A program made the translations under genes and the position numbers. A stretch of DNA of 64,000 nt from assembly GCF_900091625.1 (NCBI RefSeq), contig NZ_FMIC01000002.1, positions 2,790,001 through 2,854,000 on the forward strand, written 5' to 3'. Below the pieces are notes generated by a model. The model was not told where the DNA came from and did not search any database. It saw nothing but the letters and a program-made list of their open reading frames with translations. The stretch is from Micromonospora peucetia (GTDB lineage: Bacteria > Actinomycetota > Actinomycetes > Mycobacteriales > Micromonosporaceae). Below are positions 43,462 to 57,696 of the stretch, piece by piece; position 1 is the stretch's first letter, and each line of letters starts with the position of its first letter.

Positions 43462-43709
43462 CGAAGTTCCACCCAGAGACCGCTGGTCACCGTGCTCCGG
43501 CACGGTCGAAGGTTCCGCGATGACGGGCGACCCGCGCAGGGCGGTAAGCGAAAATCGGTACTGAGCATGGTCCGCCGACTGTGCCGAGTGCCAGCCCTCG
43601 CCCCGCGCGCCCTGCGCCGGGGCTTTCTCGTTTCTCGTGGCGCCTCCGCCCCCGTCGAAAGCTTCGGCTGACGACGGTGACCGGCCTCGAGTAACGAGAG
43701 AGGAGGGAC
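43462..43709 (+). promoter_or_regulatory. rplJ (L10) leader region with long-range stem
   Basis: GCGCAGGGC (43534-43542) and GCCCTGCGC (43609-43617) pair perfectly, followed by GGGGCTTTCTCGTTTCT. L10-L7/L12 operons in many bacteria carry a leader bound by the L10-L12 complex, and this position fits such a leader. The exact L10-binding fold was not modelled. No gene lies in 43324-43709. Confidence 0.55.
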
Positions 43710-44255
43710 ATGGCGGACAAGCCGATCCGGGCCGACAAGGCCACGGCCGTCGTTGAGCTGACCGAGAGCTTCCGCAACGCGGGCGCCACGGTGCTTACCG
43801 AGTACCGCGGTCTGACGGTTTCCCAGCTCACCCAGCTGCGGCGCTCGCTTGGCAAGGAGACCAGCTACACGGTCGCGAAGAACACGCTCGCGAAGCGTGC
43901 CGCGACCGACGCTGGCATCTCCGGCCTCGACGAGATGTTCACCGGTCCTACCGCGCTGACTTTCGTTTCGGGCGACGTCGTCGAGGCGGCGAAGGGCCTT
44001 CGCGACTTCGCGAAGGCCAACCCGAAGCTCGTCATCAAGGGCGGTGTCTTCGAGGGCCGGGCCATTACCGCGGCCGAGGTCACGAAGCTCGCCGACCTGG
44101 AGTCCCGCGAGGTGCTGCTGGCCAAGCTGGCCGGCGCGATGAAGGGCAACCTGAGCAAGGCCGCGGCCCTGTTCCAGGCCCCGCTGTCGAAGACCGCCCG
44201 TCTGGCGGCCGCTCTGCAGGACAAGCGCGAGAAGGAGGGCGCCGAGGCGGCCTGA
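43710..44255 (+). CDS. rplJ: Ribosomal protein L10
   Basis: A protein of 181 residues: [49 protein letters not shown] and the C-terminal helix that binds L7/L12 dimers. It anchors the GTPase-stimulating stalk of the large subunit. ATG preceded by GAGGAGG. rplL follows 54 bp later. Confidence 0.98.
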   Translation: MADKPIRADKATAVVELTESFRNAGATVLTEYRGLTVSQLTQLRRSLGKETSYTVAKNTLAKRAATDAGISGLDEMFTGPTALTFVSGDVVEAAKGLRDFAKANPKLVIKGGVFEGRAITAAEVTKLADLESREVLLAKLAGAMKGNLSKAAALFQAPLSKTARLAAALQDKREKEGAEAA

Positions 44256-44309
44256 GGCCCCGCGGCGCACCCAGTTCTTACCTAACAGATTCAGGAAAGG
44301 ACGCCAGAC

Positions 44310-44696
44310 ATGGCGAAGCTCAGCACCGACGAGCTGCTCGACGCGTTCAAGGAGATGACGCTGATCGAGCTCTCCGAGTTCGTGAAGCAGTTCGAGGAGA
44401 CCTTCGAGGTCACCGCCGCGGCTCCGGTCGCCGTCGCCGGCGCTGCCGGCCCGGCCGGCCCGGCAGCCCCGGCCGAGGAGGAGAAGGACTCGTTCGACGT
44501 CATCCTCGAGGCTGACGGCGGCAAGAAGATCCAGGTCATCAAGGTCGTGCGCGAGCTGACCGGCCTGGGCCTCAAGGAGGCCAAGGACCTGGTCGAGGCC
44601 GCTCCGAAGGCCGTTCTCGAGAACGCCAACAAGGAGACCGCCGACAAGGCCAAGGCCAAGCTCGAGGGCGAAGGCGCCAAGGTCACCCTCAAGTGA
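44310..44696 (+). CDS. rplL: Ribosomal protein L7/L12
   Basis: A protein of 128 residues with the dimerising N-terminal helices ([20 protein letters not shown]), the flexible Ala/Pro hinge ([16 protein letters not shown]), and the C-domain ([28 protein letters not shown]) that contacts elongation factors. Present in several copies per ribosome. ATG with AGGAAAGG upstream. Confidence 0.98.
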   Translation: MAKLSTDELLDAFKEMTLIELSEFVKQFEETFEVTAAAPVAVAGAAGPAGPAAPAEEEKDSFDVILEADGGKKIQVIKVVRELTGLGLKEAKDLVEAAPKAVLENANKETADKAKAKLEGEGAKVTLK

Positions 44697-44752
44697 CCTG
44701 ACGTACCACCAGACGCGTGTCCGGCTCAGGTGAGCCCGGGACAGACCGCGTC

Positions 44753-44792
44753 ACGGCGGGCGGTGATCCGACAGTGGATTGCCGCCCGCCGT
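44753..44792 (+). terminator. Hairpin after rplL
   Basis: ACGGCGGGCGG (44753-44763) pairs exactly with CCGCCCGCCGT (44782-44792) across an 18-nt loop; no U-tract. It may attenuate read-through into rpoB. The rest of 44697-45100 holds no supported gene. Confidence 0.6.
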
Positions 44793-45103
44793 CTTGGTGG
44801 ACCCGGCGACAGCGCGGTGAGCAGGGCGTCGACGCTCCGCACCGGACGGCGGCCGGGGCCCGGCGGTAGGAAAGACGCGGCGACCCGGATGCCGGCCCTT
44901 GACGCAACCCCGGGCCGACAGGCACGCTGACACGAGCAAGACCTTCCGCGCTTGCAACGGCCACCACTTGGGTAATGGCAGCGGCGGCACCATCGGCCGC
45001 TGCACCCGAGCGGCCCGGCAGGAACGTCGCGTTCCGAGCGGCCCGGTGAGACCCTGGTTTCAGGGATCCCGAGGCACGTTCCGCGACGACCTGCGGGTTG
45101 GGC

Positions 45104-45132
45104 TGGACAGCGGTTAGCCTCTCGGCTACACT
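45104..45132 (+). promoter_or_regulatory. rpoB promoter with hairpin-forming spacer
   Basis: TGGACA (45104-45109), a 17-nt spacer and TACACT (45127-45132) match the major housekeeping sigma consensus. The spacer and -10 contain TAGCC-TCTC-GGCTA (45115-45128), an inverted repeat that could be an operator. The leader to the rpoB start is about 120 nt. Confidence 0.65.
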
Positions 45133-45259
45133 GCTAGTTTGCGCTGCCTTCCGACTTGACCCCTGCTCGGAAATGTCCGTTTACGGATATTTCCGGTGGG
45201 GTCATTGGAGTGCACGCGTACCAGCCGTTCTGCAGCACCGGTCCTCGGAAGGACGCATC

Positions 45260-48200
45260 TTGGCAGCTTCCCGCCCTGCGAAGACCAGTCGTACGTCGAG
45301 CGCATTCGCTCCCCGCCGAGTTTCATTCGGCAGGATCACCGAACACCTCGAGGTCCCCAACCTCCTCGCCATCCAGAACGAGTCCTTCGACTGGCTCGTC
45401 GGCAACGAGGGTTGGCAGGGCCGGTCGGCGGACGACCCGCACGCACGCTCGGGTCTCGCGGAGATCCTCGACGAGATCAGTCCCATTGAGGACTTCTCCG
45501 GCACCATGTCGCTCTCCTTCTCGGCTCCGCGCTTCGACGAGGTCAAGGCCTCGATCGAGGAGTGCAAGGAGAAGGACCTGACCTACTGCGCGCCGCTGTT
45601 CGTGACCGCGGAGTTCACCAACAACACCACCGGCGAGATCAAGAGCCAGACGGTGTTCATGGGTGACTTCCCGATGATGACGCCGAAGGGCACCTTCATC
45701 ATCAACGGCACCGAGCGCGTCGTGGTCAGCCAGCTCGTCCGGTCCCCCGGCGTCTACTTCGACAAGCAGCCGGACAAGACCTCCGACCGCGACCTCACCA
45801 GCGTCAAGGTCATTCCCAGCCGGGGCGCCTGGCTGGAGTTCGACATCGACAAGCGCGACACGGTCGGCGTCCGCATCGACCGCAAGCGCCGGCAGGCCGT
45901 CACCGTCCTGCTCAAGGCCGTCGGTTGGTCGGCCGAGCGGATCCGCGAGCGGTTCGGCTGGTCCGAGCTGATGATGACCACGCTCGAGAAGGACCACATC
46001 GCCGGCGCGGACGAGGCGTTGCTAGACATCTACCGGAAGCTCCGCCCTGGCGAGCCGCCGACCCGCGAGAACGCCCAGACCCTGCTCGACAACCTCTTCT
46101 TCAACCCGAAGCGGTACGACGTCGCCAAGGTCGGTCGTTACAAGTTCAACAAGAAGCTCGAGGTGGGAGTGCCGATCACCACCGGCACCCTGACCGAGGA
46201 CGACATCGTCGCCACCGTGGAGTACCTCTGCCGGCTGCACGCCGGTGAGGACGGCTACGAGGCCGACGACATCGACCACTTCGGCAACCGGCGCCTGCGT
46301 ACCGTGGGTGAGCTGATCCAGAACCAGGTCCGGGTCGGTCTGTCCCGGATGGAGCGCGTCGTCCGCGAGCGGATGACCACCCAGGACGTCGAGGCGATCA
46401 CGCCGCAGACCCTGATCAACATCCGCCCGGTGGTGGCGGCGATCAAGGAGTTCTTCGGCACCTCGCAGCTGTCCCAGTTCATGGACCAGACCAACCCGCT
46501 GGCGGGCCTGACCCACCGGCGCCGGCTGAGCGCGCTCGGCCCGGGTGGTCTGTCCCGGGAGCGGGCCGGCTTCGAGGTCCGCGACGTGCACCCGTCCCAC
46601 TACGGCCGGATGTGCCCGATCGAGACGCCGGAAGGCCCGAACATCGGCCTGATCGGCGCGCTGTCCACCTTTGCCCGGGTCAACCCGTTCGGCTTCATCG
46701 AGACGCCGTACCGGAAGGTCGTCGACGGTCGGGTCACCGACCAGATCGACTACCTGACCGCGGACGAGGAGGACCGGTTCGTCAAGGCCCAGGCCAACGC
46801 GCCGCTCAAGGCCGACGGCACCTTCGCCGAGGACCGGGTCCTGTGTCGCCGTAAGGGCGGCGAGACCGAGGACGTGGTCCCCAGCGCCGTCGACTACATG
46901 GACGTCTCGCCGCGGCAGATGACCTCGGTCGCGACCGCGATGATCCCGTTCCTCGAGCACGACGACGCCAACCGGGCACTGATGGGCGCGAACATGCAGC
47001 GCCAGGCCGTGCCGCTGGTCAAGGCCGAGTCGCCGCTGGTCGGCACCGGCATGGAGTACCGCGCCGCAGTCGACGCCGGTGACGTGGTCGTCGCCGAGGT
47101 CGGCGGCGTCATCGAGGACCTCTGCGCCGACTACATCACCATCCACCAGGACGACGGCCACCGCCGCACGTACCTGCTGCACAAGTTCCGCCGCTCCAAC
47201 GCCGGCTCCTGCGTCAACCAGAAGCCGGTCGTCTTCGAGGGCGACCGGGTCGAGGCCGGCCAGGTCATCGCCGACGGTCCGTGCACGGACGAGGGCGAGA
47301 TGGCGCTCGGGCGCAACCTGCTCGTGGCGTTCATGTGCTGGGAGGGCCACAACTACGAGGACGCGATCATCCTGTCGCAGCGCCTCGTGCAGCAGGACGT
47401 GCTCACCTCGATCCACATCGAGGAGCACGAGGTCGACGCCCGGGACACCAAGCTCGGCCCGGAGGAGATCACCCGCGACATCCCGAACGTCAGCGAGGAA
47501 ATGCTCGCCGACCTCGACGAGCGCGGCATCATCCGGATCGGGGCCGAGGTCGTCCCCGGTGACATCCTGGTCGGCAAGGTCACGCCCAAGGGCGAGACCG
47601 AGCTGACCCCGGAGGAGCGGCTGCTCCGCGCGATCTTCGGTGAGAAGGCGCGCGAGGTGCGGGACACCTCGCTGAAGGTGCCGCACGGCGAGACCGGCAC
47701 GGTCATCGGCGTGCGTACCTTCTCCCGTGAGGACGGCGACGAGCTGCCGCCGGGCGTCAACGAGCTGGTCCGGGTCTACGTCGCCCAGAAGCGGAAGATC
47801 CAGGACGGTGACAAGCTCGCCGGCCGGCACGGCAACAAGGGCGTCATCTCCAAGATCCTGCCGATCGAGGACATGCCGTTCCTGGAGGACGGCACGCCGG
47901 TCGACATCGTGCTCAACCCGCTGGGTGTGCCGTCCCGGATGAACATCGGCCAGGTGCTGGAGACGCACCTCGGCTGGGTGGCGAAGACGGGCTGGAGCGT
48001 CGACGGCGACGACACCGACTGGAAGCGCCAGCTGCGCTCCATCGAGGCGCACGAGTCGGAGCCGGACACCAACGTGGCCACGCCGGTCTTCGACGGTGCC
48101 CGCGAGGAGGAGATCTCCGGCCTGCTGGCGTCGACCCTGCCCAACCGGGACGGCAACCAGCTGATCGGTTCCAGCGGCAAGGCGCAGCTGTTCGACGGCC

Positions 48201-48691
48201 GCTCCGGTGAGCCGCTGCCGGACCCGATCGCGGTCGGCTACATCTACATCCTGAAGCTCAACCACCTGGTCGACGACAAGATCCACGCTCGGTCGACCGG
48301 CCCGTACTCGATGATCACGCAGCAGCCGCTGGGTGGTAAGGCGCAGTTCGGTGGTCAGCGCTTCGGCGAGATGGAGTGCTGGGCGATGCAGGCGTACGGC
48401 GCCGCGTACGCCCTGCAGGAGCTGCTGACGATCAAGTCCGACGACGTCCTCGGCCGGGTCAAGGTCTACGAGGCCATCGTCAAGGGCGAGAACATCCCGG
48501 AGCCGGGCATCCCGGAGTCGTTCAAGGTGCTGCTCAAGGAGCTGCAGTCGCTGTGCCTCAACGTCGAGGTGCTGTCCAGCGACGGCGTGGCCCTGGAGAT
48601 GCGTGAGACCGACGACGAGGTGTTCCGCGCCGCTGAGGAGCTGGGCATCGACCTGTCCCGGCGCGAGCCGAGCTCGGTCGAAGAGGTCTGA
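45260..48691 (+). CDS. rpoB: RNA polymerase beta subunit
   Basis: A protein of 1143 residues from the TTG at [14 protein letters not shown], chosen because AAGGA lies 6 nt upstream and mycobacterial rpoB also starts at TTG. The frame is open further upstream, but through the promoter. The rifampicin pocket near residue 398-430 reads [18 protein letters not shown] then [13 protein letters not shown], with the usual S, D, H and S positions unmutated. Catalytic-region segments such as [31 protein letters not shown] and the C-terminal [13 protein letters not shown] are present. rpoC follows 80 bp later. Confidence 0.98.
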   Translation: MAASRPAKTSRTSSAFAPRRVSFGRITEHLEVPNLLAIQNESFDWLVGNEGWQGRSADDPHARSGLAEILDEISPIEDFSGTMSLSFSAPRFDEVKASIEECKEKDLTYCAPLFVTAEFTNNTTGEIKSQTVFMGDFPMMTPKGTFIINGTERVVVSQLVRSPGVYFDKQPDKTSDRDLTSVKVIPSRGAWLEFDIDKRDTVGVRIDRKRRQAVTVLLKAVGWSAERIRERFGWSELMMTTLEKDHIAGADEALLDIYRKLRPGEPPTRENAQTLLDNLFFNPKRYDVAKVGRYKFNKKLEVGVPITTGTLTEDDIVATVEYLCRLHAGEDGYEADDIDHFGNRRLRTVGELIQNQVRVGLSRMERVVRERMTTQDVEAITPQTLINIRPVVAAIKEFFGTSQLSQFMDQTNPLAGLTHRRRLSALGPGGLSRERAGFEVRDVHPSHYGRMCPIETPEGPNIGLIGALSTFARVNPFGFIETPYRKVVDGRVTDQIDYLTADEEDRFVKAQANAPLKADGTFAEDRVLCRRKGGETEDVVPSAVDYMDVSPRQMTSVATAMIPFLEHDDANRALMGANMQRQAVPLVKAESPLVGTGMEYRAAVDAGDVVVAEVGGVIEDLCADYITIHQDDGHRRTYLLHKFRRSNAGSCVNQKPVVFEGDRVEAGQVIADGPCTDEGEMALGRNLLVAFMCWEGHNYEDAIILSQRLVQQDVLTSIHIEEHEVDARDTKLGPEEITRDIPNVSEEMLADLDERGIIRIGAEVVPGDILVGKVTPKGETELTPEERLLRAIFGEKAREVRDTSLKVPHGETGTVIGVRTFSREDGDELPPGVNELVRVYVAQKRKIQDGDKLAGRHGNKGVISKILPIEDMPFLEDGTPVDIVLNPLGVPSRMNIGQVLETHLGWVAKTGWSVDGDDTDWKRQLRSIEAHESEPDTNVATPVFDGAREEEISGLLASTLPNRDGNQLIGSSGKAQLFDGRSGEPLPDPIAVGYIYILKLNHLVDDKIHARSTGPYSMITQQPLGGKAQFGGQRFGEMECWAMQAYGAAYALQELLTIKSDDVLGRVKVYEAIVKGENIPEPGIPESFKVLLKELQSLCLNVEVLSSDGVALEMRETDDEVFRAAEELGIDLSRREPSSVEEV

Positions 48692-48771
48692 GGTGAGCGG
48701 TCGGGAGCCGGCTCGCCGGCTCCCGACCCCACCCACTAGCTAGCAGTACAGACGACGACATAGGGGACATA

Positions 48772-52659
<3,888 letters not shown>

Positions 52660-52673
52660 GCAGCACGAATCGA

Positions 52674-52703
52674 CGAGGCCCCCGGCACCCGCCGGGGGCC
52701 TCG
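52674..52703 (+). terminator. Rho-independent-like terminator after rpoC
   Basis: CGAGGCCCCCGGC (52674-52686) pairs over 13 bp with GCCGGGGGCCTCG (52691-52703) around an ACCC loop, 14 bp after the rpoC stop. Actinobacterial type without a long U-tract. Confidence 0.85.
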
Positions 52704-52770
52704 CCGTGTCCCAGGGCCGGGGTGGCCCGTGCGGGCGTCGCGGCGGACCGGGCCGGGGCATGATGGGGGC

Positions 52771-53142
52771 ATGACGACCGCACCCGGGCAGGCGCCCGTC
52801 GCCCAGCCGGGGCTGCCCCGCCATCCGCTCGACCCGGATCCGGCCCGGGCCACCAAGGCGCGGGCGGTCTTCGCACTGGGCCTGATCGGCGCGTTGACCG
52901 GCCTGTTCGTTGGCGGCGTGGTGCCGGCCACGCTGGCGCTCCAGCTCGCCCGCCAGGCACGCCGGGAGGCGTACGCATCGGGAGGGTTCCTGACCGGCGC
53001 GGCCTGGCTGCGCCGGGGGGAGCGGCTGGCTTGGACGGGCCTCGTGCTGGTCACCGTCAGCGTGGTGGTCGCGGTGGTGTTCGGGGTGGTCCGGCTCGCT
53101 GACACACCCTACGGGCAGGACTTCGCACCGAACGTGGACTGA
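52771..53142 (+). CDS. Small two-helix membrane protein (DUF4190-like)
   Basis: A protein of 123 residues, ATG start. A Pro-rich cytoplasmic N-terminus leads to AVFALGLIGALTGLFVGGVVPATLALQLARQARREA, a loop with LRRGERLAW, and a second helix pair region (TGLVLVTVSVVVAVVFGVV). The G/A-rich helix, basic loop, helix layout resembles DUF4190 and related actinobacterial membrane proteins. A related larger protein is encoded next. Confidence 0.65.
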   Translation: MTTAPGQAPVAQPGLPRHPLDPDPARATKARAVFALGLIGALTGLFVGGVVPATLALQLARQARREAYASGGFLTGAAWLRRGERLAWTGLVLVTVSVVVAVVFGVVRLADTPYGQDFAPNVD

Positions 53143-53255
53143 CCGCCGCCGCAGGGCACGGTCGCGCCGGACGCCGGCCCTCCGGCCGGCGGCGGTAGCC
53201 TGGCCCGGATGTCCGTCGCGTGGCGGTGGACGCCGAGACGTCGACAGGAGGACCC

Positions 53256-53936
53256 GTGACGGAACCGGCGCGCCACCCGGGCAGCGATCCCGCGGCGCCC
53301 CTCGCCGCGAATCCGGATGCCGCCCCGCCCGGCGGGACGCAGTGGGCGCGACCCGACGGGGGCTCCGGCGCCCCGCCCGGCGCGCCGGGGTACCCGCCGT
53401 CGGCGTCGCACTGGGGCGCTTCGTACCCGGCTCGGGATCCGGGCCTGGCGCCGCACTGGGGCACCTCGCCCGCGGGAGCGGGCCCGTCCCCGGCTGCGGG
53501 CCGGGGGCCGGCCCCGGTGCCCCCGCCGCCGCGCGAGGCCGTCCGGCCGCCGAAGCGGGTCGACCCGGTCGGGGGCACGCCGTTCGGCGTGGTGCAGCTC
53601 GACGTGCCGCCGGTCACCTCCGGCCTGGCCGTGGGTTCCCTGGTGGCCGGGATCGCCTCGACGCTGGTCGCGATGCTGGTGATCTGTCTCGGGGCGGTCA
53701 GCGGCATGGGTGGCGCCTGGGCGGCCGGCGCCTTCACGCTGCTGGGCGTCCTGGCCGGCACGGGCGCCGTCGTCGCCGGGTTGCTGGGGTTGCGGCAGAT
53801 CCGACGTCCGGCGGCGCCGCCGGCGGTCCGGTTCACCGGTCGGGGCCTGGCGGTGGCCGGGGTCAGCTGTGGCGGGGCGGGGCTGCTGCTCAGCCTGCTC
53901 GGCCTGGGGCTGGCGTTGTTGCTGGCGCTCCGGTGA
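53256..53936 (+). CDS. Pro-rich membrane protein, DUF4190-like
   Basis: A protein of 226 residues from a GTG with AGGAGG 6 nt upstream. The first 125 residues are proline, glycine and alanine-rich. Four membrane helices follow (GSLVAGIASTLVAMLVICLG, AGAFTLLGVLAGTGAVVAGLLGL, LAVAGVSCGGAGLLLSLLG). GLAVGSLVAGIAS and the GRGLAVAGV repeat are DUF4190-style. Function unknown. It ends before the str operon leader. Confidence 0.65.
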   Translation: MTEPARHPGSDPAAPLAANPDAAPPGGTQWARPDGGSGAPPGAPGYPPSASHWGASYPARDPGLAPHWGTSPAGAGPSPAAGRGPAPVPPPPREAVRPPKRVDPVGGTPFGVVQLDVPPVTSGLAVGSLVAGIASTLVAMLVICLGAVSGMGGAWAAGAFTLLGVLAGTGAVVAGLLGLRQIRRPAAPPAVRFTGRGLAVAGVSCGGAGLLLSLLGLGLALLLALR

Positions 53937-54128
53937 CGGCTGCGCCCGGCCGTGGGGCGTGACCGTCGCCGTGACGGGGCCGACGGGCCGGTCAGTGGGG
54001 AAGCCGGTACACTCGGGTCCGTAGGTGCCCATCATGGGTGGGCTCGGGCCCGGTAGGTGCCCACCACGGGCAAGTAGGCGCGACGGGTTCGATCGGCGGG
54101 CGGTGGACGCCCCGCCAGCCGCTCCGTT

Positions 54129-54157
54129 TTGACCTGTGCGGTTGTGGTAGGTACTCT
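54129..54157 (+). promoter_or_regulatory. str operon promoter
   Basis: TTGACC (54129-54134), 17-nt spacer and TACTCT (54152-54157) form a strong housekeeping promoter, with start near 54164. This leaves a leader of about 295 nt before rpsL. 53937-54128 contains no gene; TACACT at 54009 lacks a -35 partner. Confidence 0.75.
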
Positions 54158-54166
54158 TTCCCCTTG

Positions 54167-54186
54167 TGCCCGGGCATGCCCGGGCA
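54167..54186 (+). promoter_or_regulatory. Double palindrome at the start of the str leader
   Basis: TGCCCGGGCA, itself a 10-bp palindrome, occurs twice in direct tandem, making a 20-bp perfect palindrome within a few bases of the predicted transcription start. It could be an operator or a 5' RNA hairpin. GATCCGG-TAAG-CCGG-type pairing follows near 54203. Confidence 0.6.
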
Positions 54187-54459
54187 ACTCGTGCGTGCGC
54201 TGGATCCGGTAAGCCGGAGATCGCGTGGGAGCACGACAAAGCCAAATATCCGGCGCGCGGCCTGCCGTGCGTCGGTGCAAGACCCGTCGGCACGCGCGAG
54301 CGTCGTCGCCGGGACCGTGAGCTGGGCGACACGCCCGACCGCGGGTGCCGGGACCACCGCGAGGTGGCCCTGGCCGGAATGTAGGGGAGTCGGCCAACAG
54401 GTCGGCTACAGCAGACGGTGCGGCCGCCACCAGGCGGTCGAAGGGAGCGGAGAAACCCG

Positions 54460-54834
54460 GTGCCCACGATCCAGCAGCTGGTCCGAAAGGGCCGCCAGGC
54501 GAAGACGAGTAAGACCAAGACCCCGGCGCTGAAGGGTTCCCCTCAGCGGCGCGGCGTGTGCACCCGCGTGTACACCACCACCCCGAAGAAGCCGAACTCG
54601 GCACTGCGCAAGGTCGCTCGTGTCAAGCTCAGCAGCCAGATCGAGGTGACCGCCTACATCCCGGGCGTCGGCCACAACCTGCAGGAGCACTCGATCGTGC
54701 TCGTCCGCGGCGGCCGTGTGAAGGACCTCCCCGGCGTGCGTTACAAGATCGTCCGCGGTTCGCTGGACACCCAGGGTGTCCGCAACCGCAAGCAGGCGCG
54801 CAGCCGTTACGGCGCGAAGAAGGAGAAGAGCTGA
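54460..54834 (+). CDS. rpsL: Ribosomal protein S12
   Basis: A protein of 124 residues starting at GTG ([13 protein letters not shown]). The streptomycin-sensitivity loops are wild type: [17 protein letters not shown] with K42/K43 and [14 protein letters not shown]12 sits at the decoding site. First gene of the str operon; rpsG begins one base after the stop. Confidence 0.98.
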   Translation: MPTIQQLVRKGRQAKTSKTKTPALKGSPQRRGVCTRVYTTTPKKPNSALRKVARVKLSSQIEVTAYIPGVGHNLQEHSIVLVRGGRVKDLPGVRYKIVRGSLDTQGVRNRKQARSRYGAKKEKS

Positions 54835-54835
54835 C

Positions 54836-55306
54836 ATGCCGCGTAAGGGACCCGCTCCGCGGAATCCGCTGGTCGCTGACCCGGTGTACAACTCGCCGCT
54901 GGTCACCCAGTTGGTGAACAAGATTCTCCTGCGCGGTAAGCGTCAGCTCGCCGAGCGCATCGTCTACGCCGCCCTCGAAGGCTGCCGGGAGAAGTCCGGC
55001 ACCGACCCGGTCGTCACCCTCAAGCGGGCGATGGACAACGTCAAGCCGACCCTCGAGGTACGCAGCCGTCGTGTCGGTGGCGCCACCTACCAGGTTCCGG
55101 TCGAGGTCCGCCCCTCCCGGGCGACCACCCTGGGCCTGCGCTGGCTGGTCACCTACTCCCGCGCCCGGCGCGAGAAGACCATGATCGAGCGGCTGATGAA
55201 CGAGCTGCTGGACGCGAGCAACGGTCTCGGTGCCGCCGTCAAGCGGCGCGAGGACACGCACAAGATGGCCGAGTCCAACAAGGCCTTCGCGCACTACCGC
55301 TGGTAA
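54836..55306 (+). CDS. rpsG: Ribosomal protein S7
   Basis: A protein of 156 residues with [46 protein letters not shown] and [24 protein letters not shown]7 nucleates assembly of the 30S head. ATG start immediately after rpsL, so the two are coupled. fusA follows after 75 bp. Confidence 0.98.
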   Translation: MPRKGPAPRNPLVADPVYNSPLVTQLVNKILLRGKRQLAERIVYAALEGCREKSGTDPVVTLKRAMDNVKPTLEVRSRRVGGATYQVPVEVRPSRATTLGLRWLVTYSRARREKTMIERLMNELLDASNGLGAAVKRREDTHKMAESNKAFAHYRW

Positions 55307-55381
55307 CACCCTGGTTCCGGCGCCCTCGCGGCGCCGGAACCGCCACCAGTTGTGTCGGGACGACGATAAGTAGGGATTGAA

Positions 55382-57478
55382 GTGGCCGCCGCAGACGCGC
55401 TCGCCAACGTACGCAACATCGGCATCATGGCGCACATCGATGCCGGTAAGACCACGACCACCGAGCGGATCCTGTTCTACACCGGCATCACGTACAAGAT
55501 CGGTGAGGTCCACGAGGGCGGCGCCGTCATGGACTGGATGGAGCAGGAGCAGGAGCGTGGCATCACCATCACCTCCGCTGCCACCAAGTGTGAGTGGAAG
55601 GGCCACACGATCCAGATCATCGACACGCCCGGCCACGTCGACTTCACGGTCGAGGTCGAGCGGTCGTTGCGGGTGCTGGACGGTGCGGTCGCTGTCTACG
55701 ACGGTGTCGCCGGCGTGGAGCCCCAGACGGAGAACGTCTGGCGCCAGGCCGACAAGTACAACGTCCCTCGGATGTGCTTCGTCAACAAGCTCGACCGGAC
55801 CGGTGCCGACTTCTTCCGCTGCGTGCAGATGATGATCGACCGGCTCAACGCCACCCCGCTGGTGCTCCAGATCCCGATCGGCGCCGAGTCCGACTTCATC
55901 GGCGTGGTCGACCTGGTCGAGATGCGGGCCCTCACCTGGCGCGGGGAGACCCAGAAGGGTGACGACTACGCGATCGAGGAGATCCCGGCAGATCTCGCCG
56001 ACTCCGCCGTGGAGTGGCGCGAGAAGCTGGTGGAGACCCTCGCCGACGTCGACGACGCGGTGATGGAGAAGTACCTGGAGGGCGAGGAGATCTCCGTCGA
56101 GGAGATCAAGGCCGCCATCCGTCGGTCCACCATCGCCGGCAAGGCCAACCCGGTCCTCACCGGCACGGCCTTCAAGAACAAGGGCATCCAGCCGATGCTG
56201 GACGCGGTCGTCGCGTACCTGCCGTCGCCGCTGGACATCCCGGCGATCGAGGGTCTGGCCACCGACGGCGAGACCCCGCTGCTGCGTAAGCCGTCTGCCG
56301 CTGAGCCGTTCTCCGGCCTGGCCTTCAAGATCCAGACGGACAAGCACCTCGGCAAGCTCACCTACGTCCGGATCTACTCCGGCACGCTCGAGTCCGGCTC
56401 CCAGGTGGTCAACTCCACCAAGGACCGCAAGGAGCGGATCGGCAAGATCTACCAGATGCACGCCAACAAGCGGGAAGAGCGCGGCTCGGCCCAGGCTGGC
56501 GACATCATCGCGGTACAGGGTCTGAAGCAGACCACCACGGGTGACACCCTGTGCGACCCGGCGAAGCCGGTCATCCTGGAGTCGATGACCTTCCCGGAGC
56601 CGGTCATCGAGGTCGCCATCGAGCCGAAGACCAAGGCCGACCAGGAGAAGCTCAGCACCGCCATCCAGCGGCTGGCCGAGGAGGACCCGACCTTCCGCGT
56701 CAAGCTGGACGACCAGACCGGTCAGACGGTCATCTCCGGCATGGGCGAGCTGCACCTGGACATCCTGGTCGACCGGATGCGCCGCGAGTTCAACGTCGAG
56801 GCCAACATCGGCAAGCCGCAGGTGGCGTACCGCGAGACCATCCGCCGCAAGGTGGACAAGGTCGAGTACACCCACAAGAAGCAGACCGGTGGTTCCGGCC
56901 AGTACGCTCGGGTGATCATCAGCCTGGAGCCGCTGCCGCTCGGCAACGACGCCCCGACCTACGAGTTCGCCAACGCGGTGACCGGTGGCCGCATCCCCCG
57001 GGAGTTCATCCCGTCGGTGGACGCGGGCGCGCAGGACGCCATGCAGTACGGCATCCTCGCCGGCTTCCCGCTGGTGGGTGTCAAGCTCACCCTGCTGGAC
57101 GGCCAGTACCACGAGGTCGACTCGTCGGAAATGGCATTCAAGATCGCCGGCTCGATGGTGATGAAGGAGGCGGCCCGCAAGGCCGACCCCGCACTGCTCG
57201 AGCCGATGATGGCTGTTGAGGTCACCACCCCTGAGGAGAACATGGGTGACGTCATCGGCGACATCAACTCCCGTCGTGGCATCATCCAGGCGATGGAGGA
57301 GCGCAGCGGCGCCCGCGTCGTCCGGGCTCTGGTGCCGTTGTCGGAGATGTTCGGCTACGTCGGCGACCTGCGGTCAAAGACTCAGGGCCGGGCTAGCTAC
57401 AGCATGCAGTTCGACTCCTACGCCGAGGTTCCGTCCTCGGTCGCGAAGGAGATCATCGCCAAGGCGACGGGTGAGTGA
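55382..57478 (+). CDS. fusA: Elongation factor G
   Basis: A protein of 698 residues starting at GTG. G-domain motifs are AHIDAGKTT (P-loop), [10 protein letters not shown] (switch I), DTPGHVDF and [10 protein letters not shown]. Domains II-V follow, with the domain IV loop region GGSGQYARV and the C-terminal [20 protein letters not shown]. It drives translocation on the ribosome. AGTAGGGATTGA precedes the start. Confidence 0.98.
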   Translation: MAAADALANVRNIGIMAHIDAGKTTTTERILFYTGITYKIGEVHEGGAVMDWMEQEQERGITITSAATKCEWKGHTIQIIDTPGHVDFTVEVERSLRVLDGAVAVYDGVAGVEPQTENVWRQADKYNVPRMCFVNKLDRTGADFFRCVQMMIDRLNATPLVLQIPIGAESDFIGVVDLVEMRALTWRGETQKGDDYAIEEIPADLADSAVEWREKLVETLADVDDAVMEKYLEGEEISVEEIKAAIRRSTIAGKANPVLTGTAFKNKGIQPMLDAVVAYLPSPLDIPAIEGLATDGETPLLRKPSAAEPFSGLAFKIQTDKHLGKLTYVRIYSGTLESGSQVVNSTKDRKERIGKIYQMHANKREERGSAQAGDIIAVQGLKQTTTGDTLCDPAKPVILESMTFPEPVIEVAIEPKTKADQEKLSTAIQRLAEEDPTFRVKLDDQTGQTVISGMGELHLDILVDRMRREFNVEANIGKPQVAYRETIRRKVDKVEYTHKKQTGGSGQYARVIISLEPLPLGNDAPTYEFANAVTGGRIPREFIPSVDAGAQDAMQYGILAGFPLVGVKLTLLDGQYHEVDSSEMAFKIAGSMVMKEAARKADPALLEPMMAVEVTTPEENMGDVIGDINSRRGIIQAMEERSGARVVRALVPLSEMFGYVGDLRSKTQGRASYSMQFDSYAEVPSSVAKEIIAKATGE

Positions 57479-57696
57479 CCCTCACCTGAAGTGATCGATG
57501 ATCCGAGGCTGGTCGCGGGAGGGTGTTCCCGCTCGCGGCCACCTCGGTCGGGATGTGTGAGACCGGGCCTGTAGGCTTCATCGCCGCAGAACCCACCAAA
57601 GCTCTCCGGCCGCAGGCCGGAAAGGCTGTCGACAGAGTCCTAAGCGCCGACCGGCGCGCCGGGGCGAACGAACCAAGAAGTCCACAGGAGGACCCA

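Noticed and set aside
45098..45259. Upstream extension of rpoB
   Set aside because: It would run through the rpoB promoter. The TTG at 45260 has a good ribosome-binding site and matches the mycobacterial start.
46453..46560. Rifampicin-resistance change in rpoB
   Set aside because: The usual resistance positions read S, D, H and S as in sensitive bacteria; the T in QTNP is not a known resistance site to me.
46022..48736. A 904-codon minus-strand frame across rpoB
   Set aside because: Antisense shadow of rpoB for the same reason.
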